From Alistipes sp. (GTDB lineage: Bacteria > Bacteroidota > Bacteroidia > Bacteroidales > Rikenellaceae): DNA of 46,452 nt. The notes beneath the pieces were generated by a model. It was not told the origin of the DNA. It searched no databases and was given only the letters and a program-made list of their open reading frames with translations. Of the stretch, positions 1 to 5,452 are shown piece by piece. Position numbers and translations under genes: made by a program. Where the stretch lies: positions 1 through 46,452 of the forward strand of contig JAFQHI010000013.1 in NCBI GenBank assembly GCA_017398045.1, given 5' to 3'. Each line of letters opens with the position of its first letter. The first letter of the stretch is position 1.

Positions 1-1
1 A

Positions 2-85
2 CAAGAGTTATTTGAGAGTATTGCTACCGCAAACCGCAGAAATTCGCACGATTCCCAAATCGTTACCACGCTCTTTTCAAAATAA
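2..85 (+). CDS. Possible 3' end of an upstream gene (partial, unidentified)
   Basis: A frame open from the window edge reads 27 codons to a TAA at 83-85 and ends in ...TTLFSK. Another plus-strand frame is also open from the edge to about 143, so the choice of frame is uncertain. The tail is too short to assign a family. It could be the end of the gene before pyrF, or chance. The AT-rich 70 bp that follow hold no clear TAnnTTTG promoter, so pyrF may be read through from upstream. Confidence 0.2.
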   Translation, partial: QELFESIATANRRNSHDSQIVTTLFSK

Positions 86-156
86 CTTCAAGTGTTTATT
101 CTTCAAACGATTATATCAAATCGATAAAATATTAAAATAAAAAATAAGGAAAAGCT

Positions 157-867
157 ATGATTCAGAACGATGTAATTATTGCCTGCGACTTTAAGTCGGC
201 CGAGGATACCTTCCGTTTCCTCGATTTGTTCAAGGACGAGGAGCGCAAACCTTTCCTCAAAATCGGTATGGAGCTTTACTATGCCGAGGGTCCCTCGATT
301 GTGCGCGAAATTAAGCGTCGCGGTCACAAGATTTTCCTCGATTTGAAATTGCACGATATTCCCAACACGGTGAAGAAGGCGATGTCGGTACTCTCGCGTC
401 TGGATGTCGATATGACCAACGTACACGCTGCCGGCACGATTGATATGATGAAGGCCGCCCTGGAGGGGCTGACGCGTGAGGATGGTACGCGCCCCCTGCT
501 GATTGCCGTGACGCAGCTCACCTCGACGAGCGAGGAGCGTATGCAGCAGGAGCTGCTCATTAACGCCTCAATCAACGACACGATTGTCAAGTATGCCCAG
601 AACACGAAGGCGGCCGGCCTGAATGGTGTGGTCTGCTCGCCCCTCGAGGCCGGCATGGTGAAGGAGGCTTGCGGCAAGGAGTTCCTGACCATTACCCCCG
701 GTGTGCGCTTTGCCGATGGCGAGGTGGGTGACCAGGTGCGTGTGACGACCCCTGCCCGCGCTCGCGAGATTGGCTCCGACTTTATCGTCGTAGGTCGCCC
801 CATTACGGCAGCTGCCGACCCCGTAGCGGCTTATCGTCGTTGTGTGGCAGAGTTTTTGGGCGAGTAA
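157..867 (+). CDS. pyrF: Orotidine 5'-phosphate decarboxylase
   Basis: This enzyme decarboxylates OMP to UMP, the last step of de novo pyrimidine synthesis, in the cytoplasm. The 236-residue length is normal for bacterial PyrF. The catalytic charged network is visible as D62-x-K64-x-x-D67 within [10 protein letters not shown], and the C-terminal phosphate-binding part appears as TPGVRF followed later by VVGRPIT. The start is the ATG after an AT-rich leader; no in-frame upstream start is better. It is followed after 15 bp by a glutaredoxin-like gene and then pyrE, which catalyses the preceding step, so the three probably form one transcript. Nothing appears truncated. Confidence 0.95.
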   Translation: MIQNDVIIACDFKSAEDTFRFLDLFKDEERKPFLKIGMELYYAEGPSIVREIKRRGHKIFLDLKLHDIPNTVKKAMSVLSRLDVDMTNVHAAGTIDMMKAALEGLTREDGTRPLLIAVTQLTSTSEERMQQELLINASINDTIVKYAQNTKAAGLNGVVCSPLEAGMVKEACGKEFLTITPGVRFADGEVGDQVRVTTPARAREIGSDFIVVGRPITAAADPVAAYRRCVAEFLGE

Positions 868-882
868 CCCGAAACGAAACAG

Positions 883-1143
883 ATGAAACACGTACAACTT
901 TTCTACCTGAAGAATTGCCCCTTCTGCAAGAAGGCGTTGCGCTATATCGAAGAGGCAAAGGCGGCCCATCCCGAGTTGCAGCCGCTCGAAATCGAACTCA
1001 TCGAGGAGTCCGAGGAGCCGGATGTGGCCGATAAGTACGATTACTACTACGTGCCGACCTTCTACCTCGACGGGGTGAAGGCACACGAAGGCGGCATCTA
1101 TCCCGACGAGGTGACGGAGTTGCTGCGTAAAGCATTGGAATAG
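883..1143 (+). CDS. Small glutaredoxin/thioredoxin-fold protein
   Basis: An 86-residue protein with an N-terminal beta strand ([13 protein letters not shown]) leading into a CPFC redox motif at residues 11-14. A later VPTFYLDG provides the cis-proline loop typical of the thioredoxin fold, so it is most likely a glutaredoxin-like dithiol oxidoreductase of the cytoplasm. No signal peptide is present. It sits between pyrF (15 bp) and pyrE (20 bp) and is presumably co-transcribed with them. Its substrate is unknown; the position gives no proof of a pyrimidine-specific role. Confidence 0.82.
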   Translation: MKHVQLFYLKNCPFCKKALRYIEEAKAAHPELQPLEIELIEESEEPDVADKYDYYYVPTFYLDGVKAHEGGIYPDEVTELLRKALE

Positions 1144-1163
1144 AATTAAATATCAATACAACT

Positions 1164-1793
1164 ATGGAGAAACTTATTGCCAAAGATTTGCTGTCGATTG
1201 GTGCCGTATTCCTGCGCCCCGACCAGCCGTTTACCTGGGCCAGCGGTATCAAAAGCCCGATTTATTGCGACAACCGCCTGACGCTGACCGCCGTAGAGGT
1301 GCGTAAGCACGTGGAGGCAGGTCTGGCCGAGATTGTCCGCACGAAATTCCCCGAGGCCGAGGTGCTGATGGGTACCTCGACGGCCGGTATCGCTCATGCC
1401 GCCATCACCGCCACGATTCTCGATATGCCGATGGGCTATGTCCGCTCGGGTCAGAAGGACCACGGTCGCGGTAACCAGATTGAAGGTAAGCTCGAGAAGG
1501 GCCAGAAGGTGGTCGTGATTGAGGACCTCATTTCGACCGGTGGCTCCTGCATCGAGGTGGTCAATGCCCTGCGTGAGGCCGGTGCCGAGGTGCTGGGTGT
1601 CGCTTCCATCTTCACCTACGGTATGAAAAAGGGTCTCGACCGTATGGCCGAGGCCAACGTGATTAACTACTCCCTTTCCAACCTCGATGCCCTCGTAGAG
1701 GTAGCCGCCGAGGAGGGTTACATCAAAGTAGAGGACAAGGAGAAGCTCATTAAGTTCAGAAATAACCCTTCAGACGAGTCTTGGATGAAGTAA
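1164..1793 (+). CDS. pyrE: Orotate phosphoribosyltransferase
   Basis: PyrE joins orotate to PRPP to make OMP, the substrate of PyrF encoded just upstream. The 209-residue protein has the flexible catalytic loop KDHGRGN (residues 98-104) and the PRPP-binding motif [13 protein letters not shown] (116-128), with the two acidic residues E120 and D121. Length and motif order match the family. The ATG lies 20 bp after the glutaredoxin-like gene, consistent with an operon. Downstream come two palindromic elements that separate it from pyrB. Confidence 0.95.
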   Translation: MEKLIAKDLLSIGAVFLRPDQPFTWASGIKSPIYCDNRLTLTAVEVRKHVEAGLAEIVRTKFPEAEVLMGTSTAGIAHAAITATILDMPMGYVRSGQKDHGRGNQIEGKLEKGQKVVVIEDLISTGGSCIEVVNALREAGAEVLGVASIFTYGMKKGLDRMAEANVINYSLSNLDALVEVAAEEGYIKVEDKEKLIKFRNNPSDESWMK

Positions 1794-1806
1794 TTTCTGT
1801 AATTTC

Positions 1807-1918
1807 GATTTTATAGGGCATATTTTGCACCTACTCGCTTGGCGTGAATGGGCAGTACGCTCAAGTACAGCCCATCCACACCAACCTTCGGGCGGCACAA
1901 AATCTGCACCTCTAAAAT
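1807..1918. repeat. Palindromic intergenic element, family 2, copy 1
   Basis: A roughly 112-bp imperfect palindrome. The outer arms are GATTTTATAGGGCA and its near-complement CCTCTAAAATC, and the inner arms are GAATGGG and CCCATCC around a GTACGCTCAAGTAC core. It starts just after the pyrE stop and could also terminate or stabilise that transcript. Copy 2 follows directly; other copies lie at 23761-23873 and 32402-32494, and related material forms the tandem array at 23836-24290. Confidence 0.8.
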
Positions 1919-1934
1919 CAAAATTATGGTAGTT

Positions 1935-2047
1935 CGATTTTGTAGAGCATCTTTGCGCCTCCCGCTTTCGGTCGTGAATGGAAGTACGCTTAAATACAGC
2001 CCATCCGCGCCCACCGCACAAAGCACAAAATCTGCTCCTCTAAAATC
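1935..2047. repeat. Palindromic intergenic element, family 2, copy 2
   Basis: A second copy in the same orientation, with outer arms GATTTTGTAGAGCA and CCTCTAAAATC and inner sequence GAATGG...CCCATCC. It differs from copy 1 at many positions yet keeps the paired layout. Two copies side by side recall the paired arrangement of bacterial REP/BIME elements. No transposase gene is nearby. Confidence 0.75.
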
Positions 2048-2090
2048 AAAATTACGCGTTGAGGGATAAGAAAATAACGACCTTAATGAA

Positions 2091-2136
2091 ATTAAAGAGA
2101 ATAAAGAAATTAACGATTTCTGTGTGTCTCTTTAAT
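2091..2136 (+). promoter_or_regulatory. Nested stem-loop upstream of pyrB
   Basis: ATTAAAGAGA (2091-2100) is exactly complementary to TCTCTTTAAT (2127-2136). Inside it AGAAAT (2105-2110) pairs with ATTTCT (2116-2121) around TAACG. It lies about 80 bp before the pyrB ATG. It could fold in the pyrB leader, but no TAnnTTTG promoter fixes where that leader begins, and AT-rich repeats of this kind are common in Bacteroidetes. Function is unproven. Confidence 0.4.
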
Positions 2137-2213
2137 ATCCTTAAAATCTTTCAGCTCGTTATCTACCGCCTGCCCATTTTGAATTTTGAATTCTAAATTT
2201 TGAATTTACCACT

Positions 2214-3299
2214 ATGCGTCATTTAATCGACCCGACCGACCTCTCCGTAGCCGAGATTCATGAGATTGTTACGCTGGCCGAAGATATCATTGCCAACCGC
2301 GACAAATACCGCGAGGCTTGCAAAGGCAAGAAACTCGCCACCCTCTTCTACGAACCCTCGACCCGCACCCGCCTCAGCTTTACATCGGCCATGATGGAGC
2401 TGGGTGGTCAGGTGATTGGCTTCTCGGATGCTGCCTCCTCCTCCGTATCGAAGGGTGAGACGGTAGCCGACACGGTGCGTGTCATCCGTTGCTTTGCCGA
2501 CATCATCGCCATGCGCCACCAGAAGGAGGGCGCACCGCTCGTCGCCTCACAGTATGCCGGTATTCCGGTTATCAATGCCGGTGACGGCAGCCATGCCCAC
2601 CCGACGCAGACCCTGACGGACCTCCTGACCATCAAACGCGAAAAGGGCCGTCTGGACCACCTCACGATTGGTTTCTGCGGTGATTTGAAGTTCGGCCGCA
2701 CGGTCCATTCGCTCATTAAGGCCCTCTCGCGCTACGAGGGTATCCGCATCTACCTCATTTCGCCCGAGGAGCTGCGTCTGCCGAGCTATATGCTCAAGGA
2801 GATGCGTGCCAACTCGGCCCTCGAGTTCGAGGAGGTACGCACCATGGAGGAGGTGATGGATAAGCTCGACATCCTCTACATGACCCGCGTGCAGAAGGAG
2901 CGTTTCCTCGATGAGGAGGAGTTCGACCGCGTGAAGGACAGCTTCGTGCTCGATCCCGAGAAGCTCAAGGCCGCCCGCGAGGATATGATCATCCTCCACC
3001 CGCTGCCCCGCGTGAACGAGATCACCCGCTCGGTCGATAACGACAAACGCGCCGTCTATTTCCGCCAGGTCGAGAATGGTAAGTTTGTCCGCATGGCCCT
3101 GATCTATACGCTCCTGAAGTGGGCCGACGAGAACAAGCCCTTCGACAAGACCCCCGTCTTTGGCGAGGAGTATATCACGGGCGACTACACCTGCCCCAAC
3201 AAGCGCTGTATCTCCGCCACCGAGGATGTCGATCCGATCTTCCGCTACTCGGAGGATGGTACGCTGCGCTGTGCATACTGCGAGGCCAAAGCCAGGTAG
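2214..3299 (+). CDS. pyrB: Aspartate carbamoyltransferase with C-terminal PyrI-like zinc domain
   Basis: The protein makes carbamoyl-aspartate from carbamoyl phosphate and aspartate, the committed pyrimidine step. It is 361 residues, about 50 longer than a usual PyrB. Residues 48-56 (PSTRTRLSF) are the carbamoyl-phosphate loop; HPTQTLTDL and HPLPRVNEI are further active-site signatures. The extra tail contains C327-x4-C332-x20-C353-x2-C356 in the contexts CPNKRCIS and LRCAYCE. This matches the zinc site of the E. coli regulatory chain PyrI in cysteine spacing and neighbouring residues. The nucleotide-binding allosteric domain of PyrI is missing, and no separate pyrI lies in the window. The catalytic function is secure; the role of the fused zinc domain is inferred. 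Confidence 0.95.
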   Translation: MRHLIDPTDLSVAEIHEIVTLAEDIIANRDKYREACKGKKLATLFYEPSTRTRLSFTSAMMELGGQVIGFSDAASSSVSKGETVADTVRVIRCFADIIAMRHQKEGAPLVASQYAGIPVINAGDGSHAHPTQTLTDLLTIKREKGRLDHLTIGFCGDLKFGRTVHSLIKALSRYEGIRIYLISPEELRLPSYMLKEMRANSALEFEEVRTMEEVMDKLDILYMTRVQKERFLDEEEFDRVKDSFVLDPEKLKAAREDMIILHPLPRVNEITRSVDNDKRAVYFRQVENGKFVRMALIYTLLKWADENKPFDKTPVFGEEYITGDYTCPNKRCISATEDVDPIFRYSEDGTLRCAYCEAKAR

Positions 3300-3314
3300 C
3301 GAGCAATTTTCGAA

Positions 3315-3405
3315 GGTGATTGCTGCGTATGCTTGGCGGCTCAATCCTCACATACGAAGAGTATGCTGCGGTTTGGTCACCTGCGCAAGCCTTGAAATCC
3401 CTCTC
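3315..3405. repeat. Palindromic intergenic element, family 1, copy 1
   Basis: The core CATAC-GAAGA-GTATG (3351-3365) is embedded in CCTCACATACG...GTATGCTGCGG, followed by CGCAAGCCTTGAAATCCCTC. The same core and right flank recur at 14537-14637 between purH and purD, and the core recurs at 16781-16891 after folD. It immediately follows the pyrB stop and may act as a terminator or transcript stabiliser. Confidence 0.75.
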
Positions 3406-3466
3406 CGATAATTCCTCTCCGGAGGGTTTCGCAACAGCCTTTCGGTTGCCCTTCGGCAACTTCCTT

Positions 3467-3520
3467 GAAACAAAATATCCACCACACCAAGCAAGTCTTG
3501 GGTGGTGGATATTTCGTTTC
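3467..3520. repeat. Long inverted repeat
   Basis: GAAACAAAATATCCACCA (3467-3484) pairs with TGGTGGATATTTCGTTTC (3503-3520) with one mismatch, and pairing continues inward with a bulge. The arm sequence ACAAAATATCCAC is shared with another hairpin at 4586-4633, so the two belong to one family. It lies between pyrB and the convergent barrel gene and could end transcription from either side, although no clean T-run follows. Confidence 0.65.
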
Positions 3521-3589
3521 AAAACCTCCTAAAGGAGGCCCGAAAGGCCGCAATCGGGAACGCACATTAAATAATAAAATACTTACATT

Positions 3590-3665
3590 CCCTCCTAAAT
3601 CCTCCCTTTGAGAAAGGGAGGACTTGCACGCTTCGGCCATTGGCCTCGCTTTGGGTGGTGCAAAA
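3590..3665. repeat. Intergenic element, family 3, copy 1
   Basis: CCCTCCTAAATCCTCCCTTT-GAG-AAAGGGAGGACTTG forms a 9-bp hairpin at 3601-3621, followed by a segment ending GCTTTGGGTGG. An inverted partial copy lies at 4515-4571 and a diverged copy at 20229-20294. With the two elements before it, it accounts for the whole gap between pyrB and the barrel gene. Confidence 0.65.
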
Positions 3666-3686
3666 TAAAACTCTTTCTTATACTTA

Positions 3687-4199
3687 TTAAAACATAAAGC
3701 CAAATTTGAATTGAATGGCTTTGTAATAAATGCCTGCACCCTCTTCGGTAACAGACTGGATGTTGTAACCAATCTGCGCCTTAAACTTACCTCCGACGAC
3801 ACCGATTGCAAAACCGTAGGTGCCACCGGACATCTTTTTAATATCTTCTGTGACACCGAAGCCCATACCCATATCCATTGATAAGAAGGGTTGAATATTC
3901 TCGAATTTAGGCAGATAACCCTTCATGTTTACATATACGGGAACAACTAATTCGCCTCCGGCAATGGTGTTGTGGTAGTAATCCAGACCTGTTCCAATAC
4001 CCGTTGAGAAATGCTCGCCGATACGAATACCTTGAATCGTATGCAGGTTGAAACGACCCATTTTCTCCGTTTCGAGATTGAGCGAATATCCAAATTCAAC
4101 CTCACCCTGATATTTTACGGGAGATTGTTTCTCCAATTCCTGCGCACTGACATTCCAGGCAGTGTGTACAGCTACGAGAAGTAAAAAGATCTTTTTCAT
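3687..4199 (-). CDS. Small outer-membrane beta-barrel protein
   Basis: A 170-residue protein with a clear signal peptide (MKKIFLLLV...VSAQ, cleavage near residue 20). Alternating glycine- and aromatic-rich strands follow, and the protein ends in phenylalanine (FGFMF), the usual C-terminal signature of outer-membrane barrels. It resembles the broad porin-like barrel group of Bacteroidetes, but no specific function can be given. It is transcribed alone on the minus strand from a good promoter at 4455-4486. The 5' untranslated region of about 250 nt is unusually long and folded, suggesting post-transcriptional control. There is no partner gene in the same direction. Confidence 0.75.
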   Translation of the reverse strand: MKKIFLLLVAVHTAWNVSAQELEKQSPVKYQGEVEFGYSLNLETEKMGRFNLHTIQGIRIGEHFSTGIGTGLDYYHNTIAGGELVVPVYVNMKGYLPKFENIQPFLSMDMGMGFGVTEDIKKMSGGTYGFAIGVVGGKFKAQIGYNIQSVTEEGAGIYYKAIQFKFGFMF

Positions 4200-4450
4200 A
4201 ATACATTGATTTAGTTAAACAAAAAGTTTCTTTGCCGTCAGATGGCAACCGTTTAACTCAAAAGAGAAGCGTGGTCTGGACTTACTGCAACGAGGTACGA
4301 CCAAGCACCTACAAACACATAAGCACAACCCACGCTATACAGCGAGGGCATTTACTGTGCCTATTGGTGTGTTTGCTCTTAAAATTGGTCGTTTTCGTTG
4401 CAAACCAATAGCCTAAATGCCATCTAATATGTAGCTATCCCGTGGATAGC
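4200..4450 (-). ncRNA. Long structured 5' leader of the barrel gene
   Basis: Between the promoter and the ATG the transcript can form several perfect or near-perfect helices. In window coordinates: 4434-4440 with 4444-4450, right at the predicted RNA start; 4347-4354 with 4414-4421, enclosing 4361-4367 with 4405-4411 and 4372-4376 with 4400-4404; a small tetraloop hairpin 4333-4336/4341-4344; and 4214-4220 with 4251-4257 enclosing 4232-4236/4244-4248, which lies about 14 nt before the start codon. No coding frame of note runs through it. I do not recognise it as a named riboswitch class; it may be a cis-regulatory RNA, a thermosensor or an sRNA target. Confidence 0.6.
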
Positions 4451-4454
4451 ATTA

Positions 4455-4486
4455 CAAAGATAGCAGATTTTAGGCATTCTACCAAA
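4455..4486 (-). promoter_or_regulatory. Bacteroidetes-type promoter for the barrel gene
   Basis: On the minus strand TTTG (4483-4486) is followed after exactly 20 bp by TATCTTTG (4455-4462), matching the Bacteroidetes primary-sigma consensus. It predicts a transcript starting near 4448-4450. Confidence 0.8.
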
Positions 4487-4514
4487 AAAATCTTTTGTGG
4501 TAAGGTTGAGTAGC

Positions 4515-4571
4515 ACCCGAACAGGAGCGAAGCGACTAAGCCTCCCTTATCAAAGGGAGGTTTGGAGGGAT
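4515..4571. repeat. Intergenic element, family 3, copy 2 (inverted, partial)
   Basis: CCTCCCTT-ATCA-AAGGGAGG (4541-4560) followed by TTTGGAGGGA is the reverse complement of the layout at 3590-3665. It lies upstream of the promoters of both flanking units. Confidence 0.6.
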
Positions 4572-4585
4572 TGTCATTATGTTCT

Positions 4586-4633
4586 ACAAAATATCCACAA
4601 AAACGAGCTTGGCCGTTTTTGTGGATATTTTGT
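4586..4633. repeat. Perfect 20-bp inverted repeat
   Basis: Arms 4586-4605 and 4614-4633 are exactly complementary around an 8-nt loop. The arm begins ACAAAATATCCAC, shared with the inverted repeat at 3467-3520. It ends 25 bp before the purE -33 element. Confidence 0.7.
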
Positions 4634-4657
4634 TAGTAGAATATTCGGGCGAAAGGC

Positions 4658-4688
4658 TTTGCCGTTGCCCAAATTTTTCGTACTTTTG
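4658..4688 (+). promoter_or_regulatory. Predicted promoter of the purine operon
   Basis: TTTG (4658-4661), a 19-bp spacer and TACTTTTG (4681-4688) fit the Bacteroidetes consensus. It lies about 265 bp upstream of purE and would produce a leader containing the short frame at 4711-4854 and the hairpin at 4860-4895. Confidence 0.65.
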
Positions 4689-4710
4689 TCCGAAAGTTTT
4701 TTCGAGGGGC

Positions 4711-4854
4711 ATGAGCGACTATCAGCATACGATTTTACAGCCGCAATGTAGTCAATCGACTGGAGGGTCGGTGGGCTTGTCGGGCGGTGGTGTGCAGGTG
4801 GAGTGCGCCCCGATGAAAAAGATGAAAATGCAAGCAGATTGTGCCTTGATGTGA
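4711..4854 (+). CDS. Putative leader peptide or small protein before purE
   Basis: A 47-codon frame starts with ATG about 17 nt after the predicted transcription start, preceded by GAGGGG, and ends with TGA only 5 nt before a terminator-like hairpin. An internal ATG at 4813 would give a 13-residue peptide with four methionines (MKKMKMQADCALM). The peptide has a Gly/Ser-rich middle, no signal sequence and no family that I recognise. Its placement fits a translated leader used for attenuation of the purine operon, but the frame could also be fortuitous. Confidence 0.35.
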   Translation: MSDYQHTILQPQCSQSTGGSVGLSGGGVQVECAPMKKMKMQADCALM

Positions 4855-4859
4855 TACGT

Positions 4860-4895
4860 GCCGCCACGTCCGTAGGGATGTGGCGGCTTGTTTTT
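4860..4895 (+). terminator. Terminator-like hairpin in the purE leader (candidate attenuator)
   Basis: GCCGCCAC (4860-4867) pairs exactly with GTGGCGGC (4880-4887) and is followed by TTGTTTTT. It lies downstream of the predicted purine promoter and 60 bp before purE, so it would have to be read through for operon expression. GGCGG at 4783-4787 could pair with CCGCC in the left arm and act as an antiterminator. Confidence 0.6.
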
Positions 4896-4954
4896 CGCGC
4901 GGGCGCAAGAGCCATGATTAGCAAATTGAATGACAAATAAAAGACAAAATAGCC

Positions 4955-5422
4955 ATGAAAGTTGGAGTTATTATGGGCTCGGCAAGCGATTACGAGGTAA
5001 TGAGCGGAGCCATCAAGACATTGGAAGAGTTCGGTATCGAGTACGAGAAGCGCGTCATTAGCGCACACCGCGCACCCGATGCCCTGGCCGAGTGGTCGAA
5101 GACGGCCAAGGAGCGCGGTCTGAAGGTCATCATTGCCGGTGCGGGCGGTGCTGCCCACCTGCCGGGTGTGATTGCCGCCATGACGACCCTGCCCGTGATT
5201 GGTATTCCGGTGCGTTCGAAAGCCCTCAACGGCATGGATTCGCTCCTCTCGATTGTCCAGATGCCCTCGGGTATTCCCGTGGCAACGATGGCCATCGACG
5301 GCGCGAAGAATGCCGCCCTGTATGCCGTGTCGATGCTGGCCCTCTCGAACGAGGAGCTTGCCGCCAAACTCGATGCGTTCCGTCAGAAGCAGACCGAGGC
5401 GGTTCTCAAGGTTGAGATTTAA
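4955..5422 (+). CDS. purE: 5-(carboxyamino)imidazole ribonucleotide mutase (PurE)
   Basis: PurE forms CAIR in step 6 of purine synthesis. The 155-residue protein has GSASD (8-12), SAHRAP (36-41) and [10 protein letters not shown] (near 68-77), the pattern of class I PurE, which normally works on N5-CAIR made by PurK. No purK is in this otherwise complete operon, so either it lies elsewhere or the enzyme copes with direct carboxylation at high CO2. It is the first gene of the operon and is separated from purL by 30 bp. A candidate attenuator precedes it. Confidence 0.95.
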   Translation: MKVGVIMGSASDYEVMSGAIKTLEEFGIEYEKRVISAHRAPDALAEWSKTAKERGLKVIIAGAGGAAHLPGVIAAMTTLPVIGIPVRSKALNGMDSLLSIVQMPSGIPVATMAIDGAKNAALYAVSMLALSNEELAAKLDAFRQKQTEAVLKVEI

Positions 5423-5452
5423 TCCCCAACAGCACAATCCCCAAACAAGACC

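Noticed and set aside
1794-2213. Small protein genes in the pyrE-pyrB gap
   Set aside because: Open frames of 60-80 codons there run through the palindromic repeats on both strands and merely reflect repeat sequence.
3300-3686. A gene between pyrB and the barrel gene
   Set aside because: Frames in both directions are made of palindromic elements and show no codon bias or motifs.
4700-4954. Guanine/adenine riboswitch before purE
   Set aside because: I cannot find the conserved loops or junction of known purine riboswitches; only a simple hairpin with T-run is seen.
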